Assembly: GCF_000373385.1 (NCBI RefSeq)
Contig: NZ_KB891329.1
Location: 1 to 64,000 of the forward strand
DNA from: Thiobacillus thioparus DSM 505
GTDB lineage: Bacteria > Pseudomonadota > Gammaproteobacteria > Burkholderiales > Thiobacillaceae
DNA: 64,000 nt
Reading direction: 5' to 3'
Notes under the pieces: generated by a model
The model's database searches: none
Seen by the model: the letters and a program-made list of their open reading frames with translations, nothing else
Told to the model about the DNA's origin: nothing
Part shown: piece by piece, positions 37,348-46,600 of the stretch
How positions within the stretch are numbered: the stretch's first letter is position 1
Layout: each line of letters begins with the position of its first letter
Translations under genes and position numbers: made by a program

Positions 37348-38989
37348 ACTCAAATTACCCCTCGACCATCCTGCAGATGCCTTGCGTGCGGCAATTCTGA
37401 GGCGCCTGGAACTGGCGGATGGCGACCTGCTCGGCTACAGCATCTTCAAGCGCAGCTACGATGCGCGCAAGAAGCACGCGCTGCTGCTGGTCTACGCGGT
37501 CGATGTCGAGGTGCGGAACGAGGCGGCGCTGTTGAAGAAATTCCGCAACGACCGCCACCTCGCGCCGACGCCCGACATGGCGTATCACTTTGTCGCTCAC
37601 GCGCCGGAGCCGCTGGTGGAACGCCCGATCGTCGTCGGCTTCGGCCCGTGCGGCATCTTCGCGGCGCTGGTGCTGGCGCAGATGGGCTTCAAGCCCATCG
37701 TGCTGGAACGCGGCAAGGCGGTGCGCGAGCGCACCCAGGACACCTGGGGCCTGTGGCGCAAGAAGGTGCTCAACCCGGAATCCAACGTGCAATTCGGCGA
37801 AGGCGGGGCAGGCACGTTTTCGGACGGCAAGCTCTACAGCCAGATCAAGGATCCCCGGCACTATGGCCGCAAGGTATTGACCGAATTCGTGAAGGCGGGT
37901 GCGCCGGAAGAAATCCTGTACGTCGCCAAGCCGCACATCGGTACCTTCCGTCTGGTTGGCATGGTCGAGGCCATGCGTCACGAGATCGAGAAACTGGGTG
38001 GCGAGATCCGCTTCCAGCAGCGCGTCACCGACGTGCTGATCGAGGATGGTCCCAAGGGTAAAGCGATCCGCGGCGTAGTGCTGGCCAGCGGCAAGACACT
38101 CGCCAGCAGCCATGTCATCCTTGCGCTCGGCCACAGCGCCCGCGATACCTTTGAGATGCTGCATGCGCGCGGCGTGTACATGGAGGCCAAGCCATTTTCC
38201 ATCGGTTTTCGCATCGAACATCCACAATCGCTGATCGACAAGGCCAGGCTGGGCCCGAATGCCGGCAATCCGCTGCTTGGCGCGGCGGACTACAAACTGG
38301 TCCACCACGCGAAGAACGGCCGCTCGGTATACAGCTTCTGTATGTGTCCGGGCGGGACGGTGGTGGCGGCTGCCTCCGAACCGGGCCGCGTGGTGACCAA
38401 TGGCATGAGCCAGTATTCGCGCAACGAGCGCAATGCCAACGCCGGCATCGTCGTCGGCATCACGCCCGAAGACTATCCTGGCGGACCGCTGGCCGGCATC
38501 GAACTGCAGCGCAAGCTGGAGACGCGTGCGTTCGAACTCGGCGGCGGCGGTTACGAGGCCCCCGGCCAGCTGGTTGGCGATTTTCTCGAAGGCAAGCCGT
38601 CCACCCGACTCGGCAGCGTCGACCCTTCCTACAAGCCTGGCGTCCACCTGACTGACCTGGCCTCTGCGCTGCCGGATTACGCAATCGAGGCGATCCGAGA
38701 GGCGCTGCCGGCGTTCGACCAGCAGATCAAGGGTTTCGCCATGAAGGACGCAGTGCTGACCGGGGTCGAGACGCGCACCTCCTCGCCCGTGCGCATTACC
38801 CGCGGCGACGATTTTCAGAGCCTCAACGTCAAAGGCCTGTATCCGGCGGGCGAGGGGGCGGGCTATGCGGGCGGCATCCTGTCCGCAGGAGTGGACGGCA
38901 TCAAGGTCGCCGAGGCGGCGGCGCGCGACATGCTCGGGCTGGAATCGGCGGGATCCGGCGCGCAATCGGGGCCTGGTTGCGGCTACTGA
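37331..38989 (+). CDS. FAD-dependent dehydrogenase (COG2509 family)
   Basis: A 552-residue flavoprotein. An N-terminal alpha/beta domain (residues 1-95) is followed by the FAD fold VVGFGPCGIFAALVLAQMG, a substrate domain with FGEGGAGTFSDGKLYS and SFCMCPGGTVVAA, and the C-terminal FAD motif GLYPAGEGAGYAGGILSAGV. The family is widespread and functionally unassigned. Reads through the end of the preceding gene by 17 bp. Confidence 0.9.
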   Translation: MLRLTELKLPLDHPADALRAAILRRLELADGDLLGYSIFKRSYDARKKHALLLVYAVDVEVRNEAALLKKFRNDRHLAPTPDMAYHFVAHAPEPLVERPIVVGFGPCGIFAALVLAQMGFKPIVLERGKAVRERTQDTWGLWRKKVLNPESNVQFGEGGAGTFSDGKLYSQIKDPRHYGRKVLTEFVKAGAPEEILYVAKPHIGTFRLVGMVEAMRHEIEKLGGEIRFQQRVTDVLIEDGPKGKAIRGVVLASGKTLASSHVILALGHSARDTFEMLHARGVYMEAKPFSIGFRIEHPQSLIDKARLGPNAGNPLLGAADYKLVHHAKNGRSVYSFCMCPGGTVVAAASEPGRVVTNGMSQYSRNERNANAGIVVGITPEDYPGGPLAGIELQRKLETRAFELGGGGYEAPGQLVGDFLEGKPSTRLGSVDPSYKPGVHLTDLASALPDYAIEAIREALPAFDQQIKGFAMKDAVLTGVETRTSSPVRITRGDDFQSLNVKGLYPAGEGAGYAGGILSAGVDGIKVAEAAARDMLGLESAGSGAQSGPGCGY

Positions 38990-39061
38990 GCCCTGCGTTC
39001 GGAGGGGCGAACCGCCTCTCGACCTTTCCGCAGGCAATCTGAAAACATGAGCGGAGGGTAC

Positions 39062-39096
39062 TTGCTTTTGTTTCTATATTTCGATTATTATCGAAA
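39062..39096 (+). promoter_or_regulatory. ArsR-type operator and promoter of the arsenic operon
   Basis: A perfect dyad tttcgat-tatt-atcgaaa (39079-39096) lies immediately before the arsR ATG at 39098. A TATTAT -10 box (39086-39091) falls inside the dyad, 18 bp after TTGCTT (39062-39067). Repressor binding would cover the -10 region. Transcription would start at or just before the ATG, so the mRNA is probably leaderless; no Shine-Dalgarno is visible. Confidence 0.7.
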
Positions 39097-39097
39097 A

Positions 39098-39454
39098 ATG
39101 GAAACGAAAGCCGTCGTCACTGCACTCGCTGCCCTGGCCCAGGATTCCCGCCTGGCCATCTTCCGCGCCCTGGTCCAGGCCGGTCCGGCCGGCCTTGCCG
39201 CCGGCCGCATCAGCGAGCTCACCGGCATTCCGCCATCTTCGCTGTCGTTCCACCTGAAGGAGTTGTCGCATGCCGGCATGGTGGATTCGCAGCCGTCCGG
39301 GCGCTTCGTCATCTACACCGCCAACTTCACGACCATGAACGCGCTGCTCGGCTTTCTTACCGAGAACTGCTGCGGCGGCAATCCCTGCTCGCCGGTCTGC
39401 ACGCCAGCCTGCGACCCCGAACAATCCCATGTCACCGAAAAGGAGCCAACATGA
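39098..39454 (+). CDS. arsR: Arsenite-responsive repressor ArsR
   Basis: Winged-helix repressor (118 residues) of the ArsR/SmtB family controlling this operon. The start METKAVVTALAALAQDSRLA is the family's usual one; an ATG 51 bp upstream would add a non-conserved peptide. The recognition helix is within SSLSFHLKELSHAGMV. Arsenite sensing most likely uses cysteines at the C-terminus (ENCCGGNPCSPVCTPAC) rather than the alpha-3 CxCxxC of plasmid R773 ArsR. The stop overlaps the arsI ATG. Confidence 0.92.
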   Translation: METKAVVTALAALAQDSRLAIFRALVQAGPAGLAAGRISELTGIPPSSLSFHLKELSHAGMVDSQPSGRFVIYTANFTTMNALLGFLTENCCGGNPCSPVCTPACDPEQSHVTEKEPT

Positions 39455-39924
39455 AACGCCTCCATGTACACGTCGCGGTCGCTGACCTCGCCGCCAGCAT
39501 CCGTTTTTATTCGGCGATGTTTGCTGCCGAGCCGACCGTCACCAAGGACGATTACGCCAAATGGATGCTCGACGACCCGCGGGTGAATTTCGCCATTTCG
39601 GCACGCGGCGCCACACCCGGGCTCAACCATCTGGGCGTGCAAGTCGAATCGGCCGACGAACTGGCCGAAATGAGCGAACGCCTGCAGAAACTGGACACCG
39701 ACGTGGTGGAGGAAATGGGCACCGCCTGCTGCTACGCCAAATCGGACAAATACTGGGCGACCGACCCGCAGGGCATCGCCTGGGAAACCTATCACACGCT
39801 CGACAGCATTCCCGTGTTCGGCGGGCAGCAGGAAGGCGAATGCTGTGTGCCTGAGCCCGTCGTGGCAAAGGTTCCCGGTTGCATCCCGGTCAAGGCCAAG
39901 CCGACCGCAGGCGGTTGCTGCTGA
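39451..39924 (+). CDS. arsI: ArsI/CadI-type VOC-fold protein (C-As lyase family)
   Basis: A 157-residue non-heme iron-dependent dioxygenase-like protein of the vicinal oxygen chelate fold. ArsI enzymes cleave the carbon-arsenic bond of trivalent organoarsenicals such as methylarsenite. Visible features: metal-site His near the N-terminus (LHVHVAV) and in NHLGVQVES, Glu in GIAWETYHT, the cysteine pair of the TACCYAKSDKYWATDP loop that binds trivalent arsenic, and a Cys-rich tail ending GGCC. CadI-like annotation is common for the same family. ATGA overlap with arsR. Confidence 0.87.
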   Translation: MKRLHVHVAVADLAASIRFYSAMFAAEPTVTKDDYAKWMLDDPRVNFAISARGATPGLNHLGVQVESADELAEMSERLQKLDTDVVEEMGTACCYAKSDKYWATDPQGIAWETYHTLDSIPVFGGQQEGECCVPEPVVAKVPGCIPVKAKPTAGGCC

Positions 39925-39954
39925 GTTTCATTTTTTACAATCCAAGGATCCATC

Positions 39955-40386
39955 GTGGCTGAAAAAACCTACACCGTACTGGTGCTGTGCACCGGCAATT
40001 CCTGTCGCTCGCAAATGGCAGAAGTACTGCTGAACCATGACCTTGCCGGCCAGGTGCGCGCGCTGTCCGCCGGTACCCGACCGCAGCCGAAAGTGGCCGA
40101 CGGCGCCATCGCCGCGCTGAAGGCGGCGGGTCTCAACACCGATGGCCTGCATCCGAAGGACATCGACGCCGTGATGAACGAGGACATCGATCTGGTGGTC
40201 ACCGTATGTGACAACGCCAAGGAAGCCTGTCCGATCTTTCCGAAGCCGATTCCAGCTATTCACCTGCCGTTCCATGACCCGCATGGCGAACCGCTGGAGA
40301 GCTTCCTTGCGGTTCGCGACGATATCCGTACCCGGCTGGTTGCCGCCGTGCGCGAGAAGCTCGGCCAGCAAACTGCTGCAGCCTGA
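39955..40386 (+). CDS. arsC: Thioredoxin-coupled arsenate reductase ArsC (first copy)
   Basis: Reduces arsenate to arsenite with electrons from thioredoxin. The 143-residue protein has the low-molecular-weight phosphatase fold with C12 in the CX5R loop LCTGNSCRSQ, and the redox pair C85 and C92 in VCDNAKEACP, the three-cysteine relay of B. subtilis ArsC. GTG start after AAGGA. 30 bp after arsI. Confidence 0.93.
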   Translation: MAEKTYTVLVLCTGNSCRSQMAEVLLNHDLAGQVRALSAGTRPQPKVADGAIAALKAAGLNTDGLHPKDIDAVMNEDIDLVVTVCDNAKEACPIFPKPIPAIHLPFHDPHGEPLESFLAVRDDIRTRLVAAVREKLGQQTAAA

Positions 40387-40404
40387 ATCGACGGAGACGA
40401 GGCC

Positions 40405-40902
40405 ATGGCCGAACCGGTCTACAACGTGCTGTTTCTGTGCACAGGCAATTCAGCGAGGTCGATCCTGGCCGAATCGCTGCTCAATCAACTCGGCAAGGGG
40501 CGATTCAGGGCATATAGCGCAGGCAGCCATCCGGCCGGGCGGGTCAACCCGTTTGCGCTGGAATTGCTGGAAAAGAACCATTTTCCCACCGGCGAACTGC
40601 GCAGCAAGCTGTGGGACGAGTTCGCACAGCCCGGCTCTCCACAACTCGATTTCGTCATCACCGTGTGTGACAAGGCCGCGGGCGAAGTCTGCCCGGTGTG
40701 GCCCGGCCAGCCGATGTCAGCGCACTGGGGGATTCCTGACCCGGTTTCGGTCGAAGGCAGCGACGAGGTCAAGCGCCATGCCTTCGTCGACGCAATGAAC
40801 CAGATGCAGCGGCGCGTTTCCATGTTCGTCAGCCTGCCGTTCGCCACGCTGGACCGGATCAAGCTGCAGCAGGCGGTACAACTTATCGGGAAGGCAACGT
40901 GA
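40405..40902 (+). CDS. arsC: Thioredoxin-coupled arsenate reductase ArsC (second copy)
   Basis: A second, more diverged 165-residue phosphatase-fold arsenate reductase 18 bp after the first. C12 in LCTGNSARSI is the nucleophile, with C88 and C96 in VCDKAAGEVCP; the gap between the two redox cysteines is one residue longer than in the first copy. It carries a longer C-terminal helix (DRIKLQQAVQLIGKA), typical of the larger ArsC subfamily found next to Acr3. The two copies share little beyond the motif regions, so they are not a recent duplication. Confidence 0.92.
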   Translation: MAEPVYNVLFLCTGNSARSILAESLLNQLGKGRFRAYSAGSHPAGRVNPFALELLEKNHFPTGELRSKLWDEFAQPGSPQLDFVITVCDKAAGEVCPVWPGQPMSAHWGIPDPVSVEGSDEVKRHAFVDAMNQMQRRVSMFVSLPFATLDRIKLQQAVQLIGKAT

Positions 40903-40930
40903 GCGCGCCAACTTTGATGGAGTTCGCTCG

Positions 40931-42016
40931 ATGAGCGCACAGTGCGAAGTGACGGGCAAGCGCGCTGCCGGCGCACCGATGAGCGTGTTCGAGCGCTGGC
41001 TTACGCTATGGGTGGCACTGTGCATCGTCGCCGGGGTGCTGCTGGGTCAATTGTTGCCCGCACCGTTTCAGGCGCTCGGAAGCATGAACGTGGCGCAGGT
41101 GAACCTTCCGGTCGGCCTGCTGATCTGGGTCATGATCATTCCGATGCTGATGAAGATCGATTTCGGTGCCCTGCATCAGGTGAAGTCGCACTGGAAGGGC
41201 ATCGGCGTCACGCTGTTCGTCAATTGGGCAGTCAAGCCGTTTTCGATGGCACTGCTGGCGTGGCTGTTCATCCGCCACTGGTTTGCGCCTTATTTGCCTG
41301 CTGAACAACTCGACAGCTACGTCGCCGGCCTGATCCTGCTGGCCGCCGCACCCTGCACCGCGATGGTGTTCGTGTGGAGCCGGCTGACCGGTGGCGACCC
41401 GTATTTCACGCTATCTCAGGTGGCGCTGAACGACACCATCATGATCGTGGCCTTTGCGCCCATCGTCGGCCTGTTGCTCGGGTTGTCGGCGATCGTGGTG
41501 CCGTGGGACACATTGTTTACTTCGGTGGTGCTGTATATCGTCATTCCGGTGGTGCTGGCGCAGTTGTGGCGCAAAATCCTGTTGCAGCGGGGACAGGCAG
41601 CATTCGACGCGACGATGGCGCAACTCGGCCATGCTTCCATCCTGGCGCTGCTGGCGACGCTGGTGCTGTTGTTCGCCTTCCAGGGCGAGGCGATCATCGC
41701 GCAGCCGCTGATCATCGCACTACTGGCCGTGCCCATCCTGATCCAGGTGTTCTTCAACTCGGCGCTGGCCTACTGGCTCAATCGCAAGGTGGGCGAAAAG
41801 CACAGCGTTGCCTGTCCGTCGGCGCTGATTGGCGCGTCCAATTTCTTCGAGTTGGCGGTGGCGGCGGCAATCGCGCTGTTCGGTTTCCAGTCGGGCGCGG
41901 CGCTCGCAACAGTGGTCGGCGTGCTGATCGAGGTGCCGGTGATGCTGCTGGTGGTGAAGATCGTCAACCAGAGCAAAGGATGGTATGAAAGCGGCTTGCC
42001 TGCGCGACGGATTTAA
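40931..42016 (+). CDS. acr3: Arsenite efflux permease Acr3
   Basis: Inner-membrane carrier exporting arsenite. The 361-residue protein has ten hydrophobic segments. The essential cysteine of helix IV is in AAAPCTAMVFVWS, and the second half contains the matching GASNFFELAVAAAIALFG. The chosen ATG follows GGAG; an ATG 16 codons later is possible. It completes the operon arsR-arsI-arsC-arsC-acr3. No arsA or arsB is present. Confidence 0.95.
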   Translation: MSAQCEVTGKRAAGAPMSVFERWLTLWVALCIVAGVLLGQLLPAPFQALGSMNVAQVNLPVGLLIWVMIIPMLMKIDFGALHQVKSHWKGIGVTLFVNWAVKPFSMALLAWLFIRHWFAPYLPAEQLDSYVAGLILLAAAPCTAMVFVWSRLTGGDPYFTLSQVALNDTIMIVAFAPIVGLLLGLSAIVVPWDTLFTSVVLYIVIPVVLAQLWRKILLQRGQAAFDATMAQLGHASILALLATLVLLFAFQGEAIIAQPLIIALLAVPILIQVFFNSALAYWLNRKVGEKHSVACPSALIGASNFFELAVAAAIALFGFQSGAALATVVGVLIEVPVMLLVVKIVNQSKGWYESGLPARRI

Positions 42017-42035
42017 TCATATTCGATGGGATGCC

Positions 42036-42476
42036 ATGCATAAATTCCTGCTTGCACCGCTAGTTCTCTCCGGACTTCTGGTCGTATCCCATGCCCTTGC
42101 CGAGGGCGACGGCCGTATCGCGGTCGAGATGCCGGCGATGATGCAGGATCACATGCGCGCGAACATGCGCGACCATCTGCTCTCCATCAATGAAATCCTG
42201 GGCTTGCTGGCTGTCGGGAAATACGATGCCGCCGCCGATATTGCCGAGAAGCGCATTGGCATGAGCTCGCTCGAAGCACACGGGGCGAGCCATATGGCCG
42301 GCTTCATGCCGAAGGGTATGCAGGAGACGGGCACGGCCATGCACCAGGCCGCCAGCCGTTTTGCCGTGACGGCACAGGAGGCCGGTGTGACCCGCGATCT
42401 GACTCGTGCCCTGGGCGCGTTGAACCAGGTCACCATGCAATGCGTGGCCTGCCATGCCGGCTATCGCCTGCAATAG
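42036..42476 (+). CDS. Exported c-type cytochrome (cytochrome c'-like)
   Basis: A 146-residue periplasmic protein with a signal peptide ending HALA and a single CxxCH heme site at the extreme C-terminus (CVACHAGYRLQ). The rest is largely helical with many Met and His. A heme motif at the end of a four-helix-like chain is the pattern of cytochrome c' and related proteins. It follows acr3 by 19 bp and may be co-transcribed with the arsenic genes and the next gene. The electron partner is unknown. Confidence 0.8.
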   Translation: MHKFLLAPLVLSGLLVVSHALAEGDGRIAVEMPAMMQDHMRANMRDHLLSINEILGLLAVGKYDAAADIAEKRIGMSSLEAHGASHMAGFMPKGMQETGTAMHQAASRFAVTAQEAGVTRDLTRALGALNQVTMQCVACHAGYRLQ

Positions 42477-42489
42477 GGATTGGTTGGAT

Positions 42490-43413
42490 ATGCGTGCGCT
42501 GTTCACACCACTGCTCATCGTGCTCGCCCTGATGACCTCTACCGCCCAGGCTTTTCAGCTCAAGGCTGAACGTGTCGTCGACAACGTCTACGCCCTGATC
42601 GGTCCGCTGGGTCAGCGCAGCGCCGACAACGATGGGCTCAATGCCAATTTCGGTTTCGTCGTCACGCCCGAGGGCGTGATCCTGATCGACACCGGGGCCA
42701 GCCGCCTGGGCGCCGAGAGGATCGCGGCCACCATCGGCGAGGTGACGGACAAGCCGGTGCGCTGGGTCATCAATACCGGCAGCCAGGATCACCGTTGGCT
42801 GGGCAACGCGTTTTTCGCCGAAAAGGGCGCCGAGGTTATCGCGCTCACCCGAACCGCCGCCACCCAGGCCGAATTCGCCACGCAACACATGGCGTCGATG
42901 AAACGCTTTCTCGGCACGCGCATGCAGGGTACGAGGCCGCTGACTGCACCCGACACCCTCACGGGCAATTCGGCTACGCTGGAACTGGGAGGTGAAACGC
43001 TGGTGCTGGCCTACACCGACGCGCATTTTCTGGGCGACGCCTGGGTCTGGCTACCCAAGCGGCGCGTGATGTTCAGTGGCGACCTGGTCTTCGTGGATCG
43101 CCTGCTGGGCGTGTTGCCCTGGTCGAGCGTGAGGAACGGTCAGCAGGCCTTTCGCGCACTGGTTGCCCTGCAACCGGCGTACATCGTTCCCGGTCACGGC
43201 CGTGTCTGCGATCTGGCGCAGGCGCAGCGCCAGACCGGCGACTACTATGACTTCCTGGCCGACAAGGTGGGGGCCGCTGCGCGCGAAATGGAGCCGATGG
43301 AGGCGACCCTGGACCGTTATGCCGACTTGCCTGCGTTCAGCCGTCTGGAAAACTACGGCGACCTGCACCGGGCCAACATGAATCGCGCGTTCACTGAGTT
43401 CGAGTCTCAGTAA
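42490..43413 (+). CDS. Exported metallo-beta-lactamase-fold protein with altered metal motif
   Basis: A 307-residue periplasmic protein: signal peptide ending TAQA, then an MBL fold (VVTPEGVILIDTGAS, YTDAHFLGDAWVWLP, MFSGDLVFVD, IVPGHGRVC). The usual HxHxDH site reads NTGSQDHRWLGN, so two of the three histidines are replaced while Asp and the last His remain. Similar sequences are known among quinoprotein-relay and SoxH-like MBL proteins. With the cytochrome gene just upstream (13 bp), a redox or maturation role is more likely than classical hydrolysis. Confidence 0.78.
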   Translation: MRALFTPLLIVLALMTSTAQAFQLKAERVVDNVYALIGPLGQRSADNDGLNANFGFVVTPEGVILIDTGASRLGAERIAATIGEVTDKPVRWVINTGSQDHRWLGNAFFAEKGAEVIALTRTAATQAEFATQHMASMKRFLGTRMQGTRPLTAPDTLTGNSATLELGGETLVLAYTDAHFLGDAWVWLPKRRVMFSGDLVFVDRLLGVLPWSSVRNGQQAFRALVALQPAYIVPGHGRVCDLAQAQRQTGDYYDFLADKVGAAAREMEPMEATLDRYADLPAFSRLENYGDLHRANMNRAFTEFESQ

Positions 43414-43616
43414 TTCGGTATATGCAGGCGGGCCGGCGCATGACGGCCCGGCAACCGTCGCCCGAAGTGGCCGGCAGGACGGTATTTTCAATTTCTTAAA
43501 GCCTGTCGCCTTTTATCCGTAATTACACGTAGCGATTTAAGAGCATCTTGCGCCGTGTTTGCAGAACATGCTGCATCCCTCGGCTTGGCATGGCCAGTTC
43601 AACTCTACTAAAGATA

Positions 43617-46600
43617 ATGGCGCTTTCATCTTTCGGAGCAGTCGGCAAGGAAAAACGGCGTTATGCACGGCTGCCTACGCTGCAGACTGCGCACGTCCGG
43701 TTCGGCGAAGGCGCGGCCATCCCTTCCGAAATCCGGGACTACTGCCAGAACGGCCTGTACGTGGCTTTTCTCGAAGAAGAGACACTGGACGCTGCGTTGC
43801 CTTCGCTGGTTGGTACGCCGGTACGAGTGGAATTCTCGGTTGCCGGCTCGGCAACATACGGATGCAATGGCCATGTCGCTCGCGTTTCTCCCGGTGGGAT
43901 CGGGATATTCGTTGCGGCCATGCAGGAAGATGCGCTGCACGCCCTGCGCAGGTCGAGCGCGCGCCTGGTTCAAACCCGCCCCGCCCAAGGCAGCGCCAAG
44001 CTGAACCCGCATCAGACACAGGCACTGCAACTGGAATGCACCAACCTCTTCCGCAGCTTTCTCAATGCCGTGATGCAGGATTTTTTCCAGTGGGCGGTGG
44101 AGCGTCTGGGCCAGGCTGGACAGGACGAGTCGAGTTTCCTGGAACGCTCGCGCTACGACTACGGTGCCCAGGAACTGATGCAGCGCCGCAGCCGGATCGA
44201 GGACGACTTCTACAATGCCATTCGCGATCGCATACAGGATATCGGACCTGTTCAGGAAGCGTCCTGCGGGGCGTCCGCAGACAATCCGCTCGCCCTGGTC
44301 GAGGAAGCGGAATTCGAGGACTGGCTGAATCTGTCGTCCGTCATCCGGCAGGTCGAAGCGGACGTCGCCCTCCAACTGGGCACGTTTGAGCAGCGTTACA
44401 GCCTGTTGGCAGGCACTCCGATCGACCGGAAGAACAATCCTTTCGGCCCGGAAATGATCGGCCGTACCTTTCAGATCGCCATTCAGGGACTGGATTTTTC
44501 CAATCCCATGCGGACGGTTCTTTACAAAGCGCTTGGGCAGGCCATATCGGGCCATGCCGCGGCGCTTTACCAGCAGCTCAATCAGACCCTGATTGCCCTG
44601 CAGCCCGCCGAAACGGTCAAGCCTGCACATGCATCCGGCTCCGGGGCATCGACGTCCAAACCGGCGTCAGCCGCAACACACAGCGACGGCAGCGCCCGGC
44701 CCAAGCCGGATCTGGCCGAAATCGCCGATACGTTAAATGCGCTCTACAAGCAGGACCAGACCGGCATCGCCCAGGCGCCAGAGAGCGCCGAATACAGTCT
44801 GGACCGTATTCTGGTCGGTCTTGAGCAGACCCAGCGGCGCGCTCCCCAGGCAGCGGTGAGCCCGCTGCCGGCACAGGCCCTGTACCCGAGCGGCGCTGCC
44901 ATGCCGCAGGCCGTACGCCCCGAGGTGCTGCAGGTGGTGAACCGTCTGCAGCAGGCGGCCCGGCAGCTTGCTGGCCGCGAGGGGCCGTTGCCGCAGTCCG
45001 GCGGTACGCCGCGCAATGGCGGGGCAGCGTTGCAGGAGGCCCGCTTGCCTGATCTGCTGCTTGCTCTGGATGGCCTGCCGATGGCAAGTCAGCCGGCAGC
45101 CGGCATGCCGTCTTTGGCCGATCAGCTCGCCGCGCGTATCGCCTCTACAGGAGGAAATACCCGTCAACTGGCGCCGACCCATCGGCAGATCCTGGATACC
45201 ACGGCCGATCTGTTCGCGCGGGCGCGGGCAGATGTCGTCCCCCGTTCGGACATCGAATCGCTGGTGAAGCGGCTCGAACGCCCACTGCTGAAACTGGCGT
45301 TGCAGGATACCCATTTCCCCAATTTGCCCGACCACCCGGCCCGCCAGGTGCTCGATCTCATCGAGCAGTACGCGGTAGCGGCAGATGACAAGGGCAGATT
45401 CTTCGATACCAAGCTGCAGCGGTTTCTCTATTTGCTGGTAGATCGCGTGTGCAGTCAGGCCGACAACGATCCCGGCATTTTCGGGATGGTTCGCGACAGC
45501 CTCGAGAAAGTGTTGCTGCCGATCCTGCAGATTCGCAGGACACGGGTGGCGCGCCTGCAGGAGGCCTGCGAGGGCAAGGAGCGCATTCGCTCGGCACGTA
45601 CCCGCGTCAACGCGGCGCTCGAGCAGCGCCTGGCCGGACGCGAAGTGCCTGGCATGCTGCTGCGTCTGCTGGATGCCGGCTGGCGCCAGTATCTGGTGTT
45701 GCTGGAGATGCGCCAGGGCGCGCAGGGCGATGCATGGAATGCGGCGCTGGCCGTGCTCGACCAGTTGTTCGGGTGGTTCGGTCCCACGCCTGCGGATGCG
45801 CCGCGCAGCACCGAGTCGGCGCAGATGTTGCTGGCTGAAATCGAGCGCGCTCTGGCAACGGTCAATGTGGATGCCAAATTGCTCGCCGCATTCGTGGACG
45901 AACTAGGCGCCAGTCTGGCTGACGGCGCGACGCAACCTGTTCCGGGACGGGCGATGGTTCGTGTGCCCCCGGGCCGGCTGGCTTCGTCGGGCGAACGGGG
46001 CGTCGTGCCCGCGCATCGCCAGCTGGCGGATAGCCTGCGGGTGGGTGACTGGTGGGATTTCAACGCGGACGGCAACCGGATACCGATGCAACTCATCTGG
46101 ATCAGCCAGCCGCCTGCGAACTGCACCTTTGCCAACCGATCGGCTACCAGCAAGACCGATTTCACTCTGGCCGAACTGTCCCGGCAGATGCAGCGCGGTA
46201 CGGCGAAGCCGGGCAAGGATCTGGATCTGCCGCTGATCGAGCGTTCGGAGCAGTCTCTGTTCGACGACACCTATCAGCGTGTGATGCAACAGGCTATGCA
46301 CGATCCGGTGACCGGACTGCTCAACCGCAAAGGCTTCCTGCAGCACCTGAACCGGATGGCGATGCCGGATCAGGCGGACAGGACGCATGCCGTCGGCATC
46401 ATCGAGTTCGACCAGTTCCGCATGATCGTCAACACTTGCGGCGAGGACGCCGCGGAAAAACTGACGCGCAGCCTGGCCAGCGAAGTCGGGGCGCATATCA
46501 GTCCCGATGCCGTACTGGCCTCGTTTCGTGACGACACCTTCGCGCTCATGCTGCCCAACTGTAAGCGGGTCGAAGGCTGCAGTGCCATCGACAGCCTGCT

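Noticed and set aside
37355..39037. 560-codon minus-strand frame
   Set aside because: Mirror frame of the COG2509 flavoprotein, with no motif or ribosome binding site.
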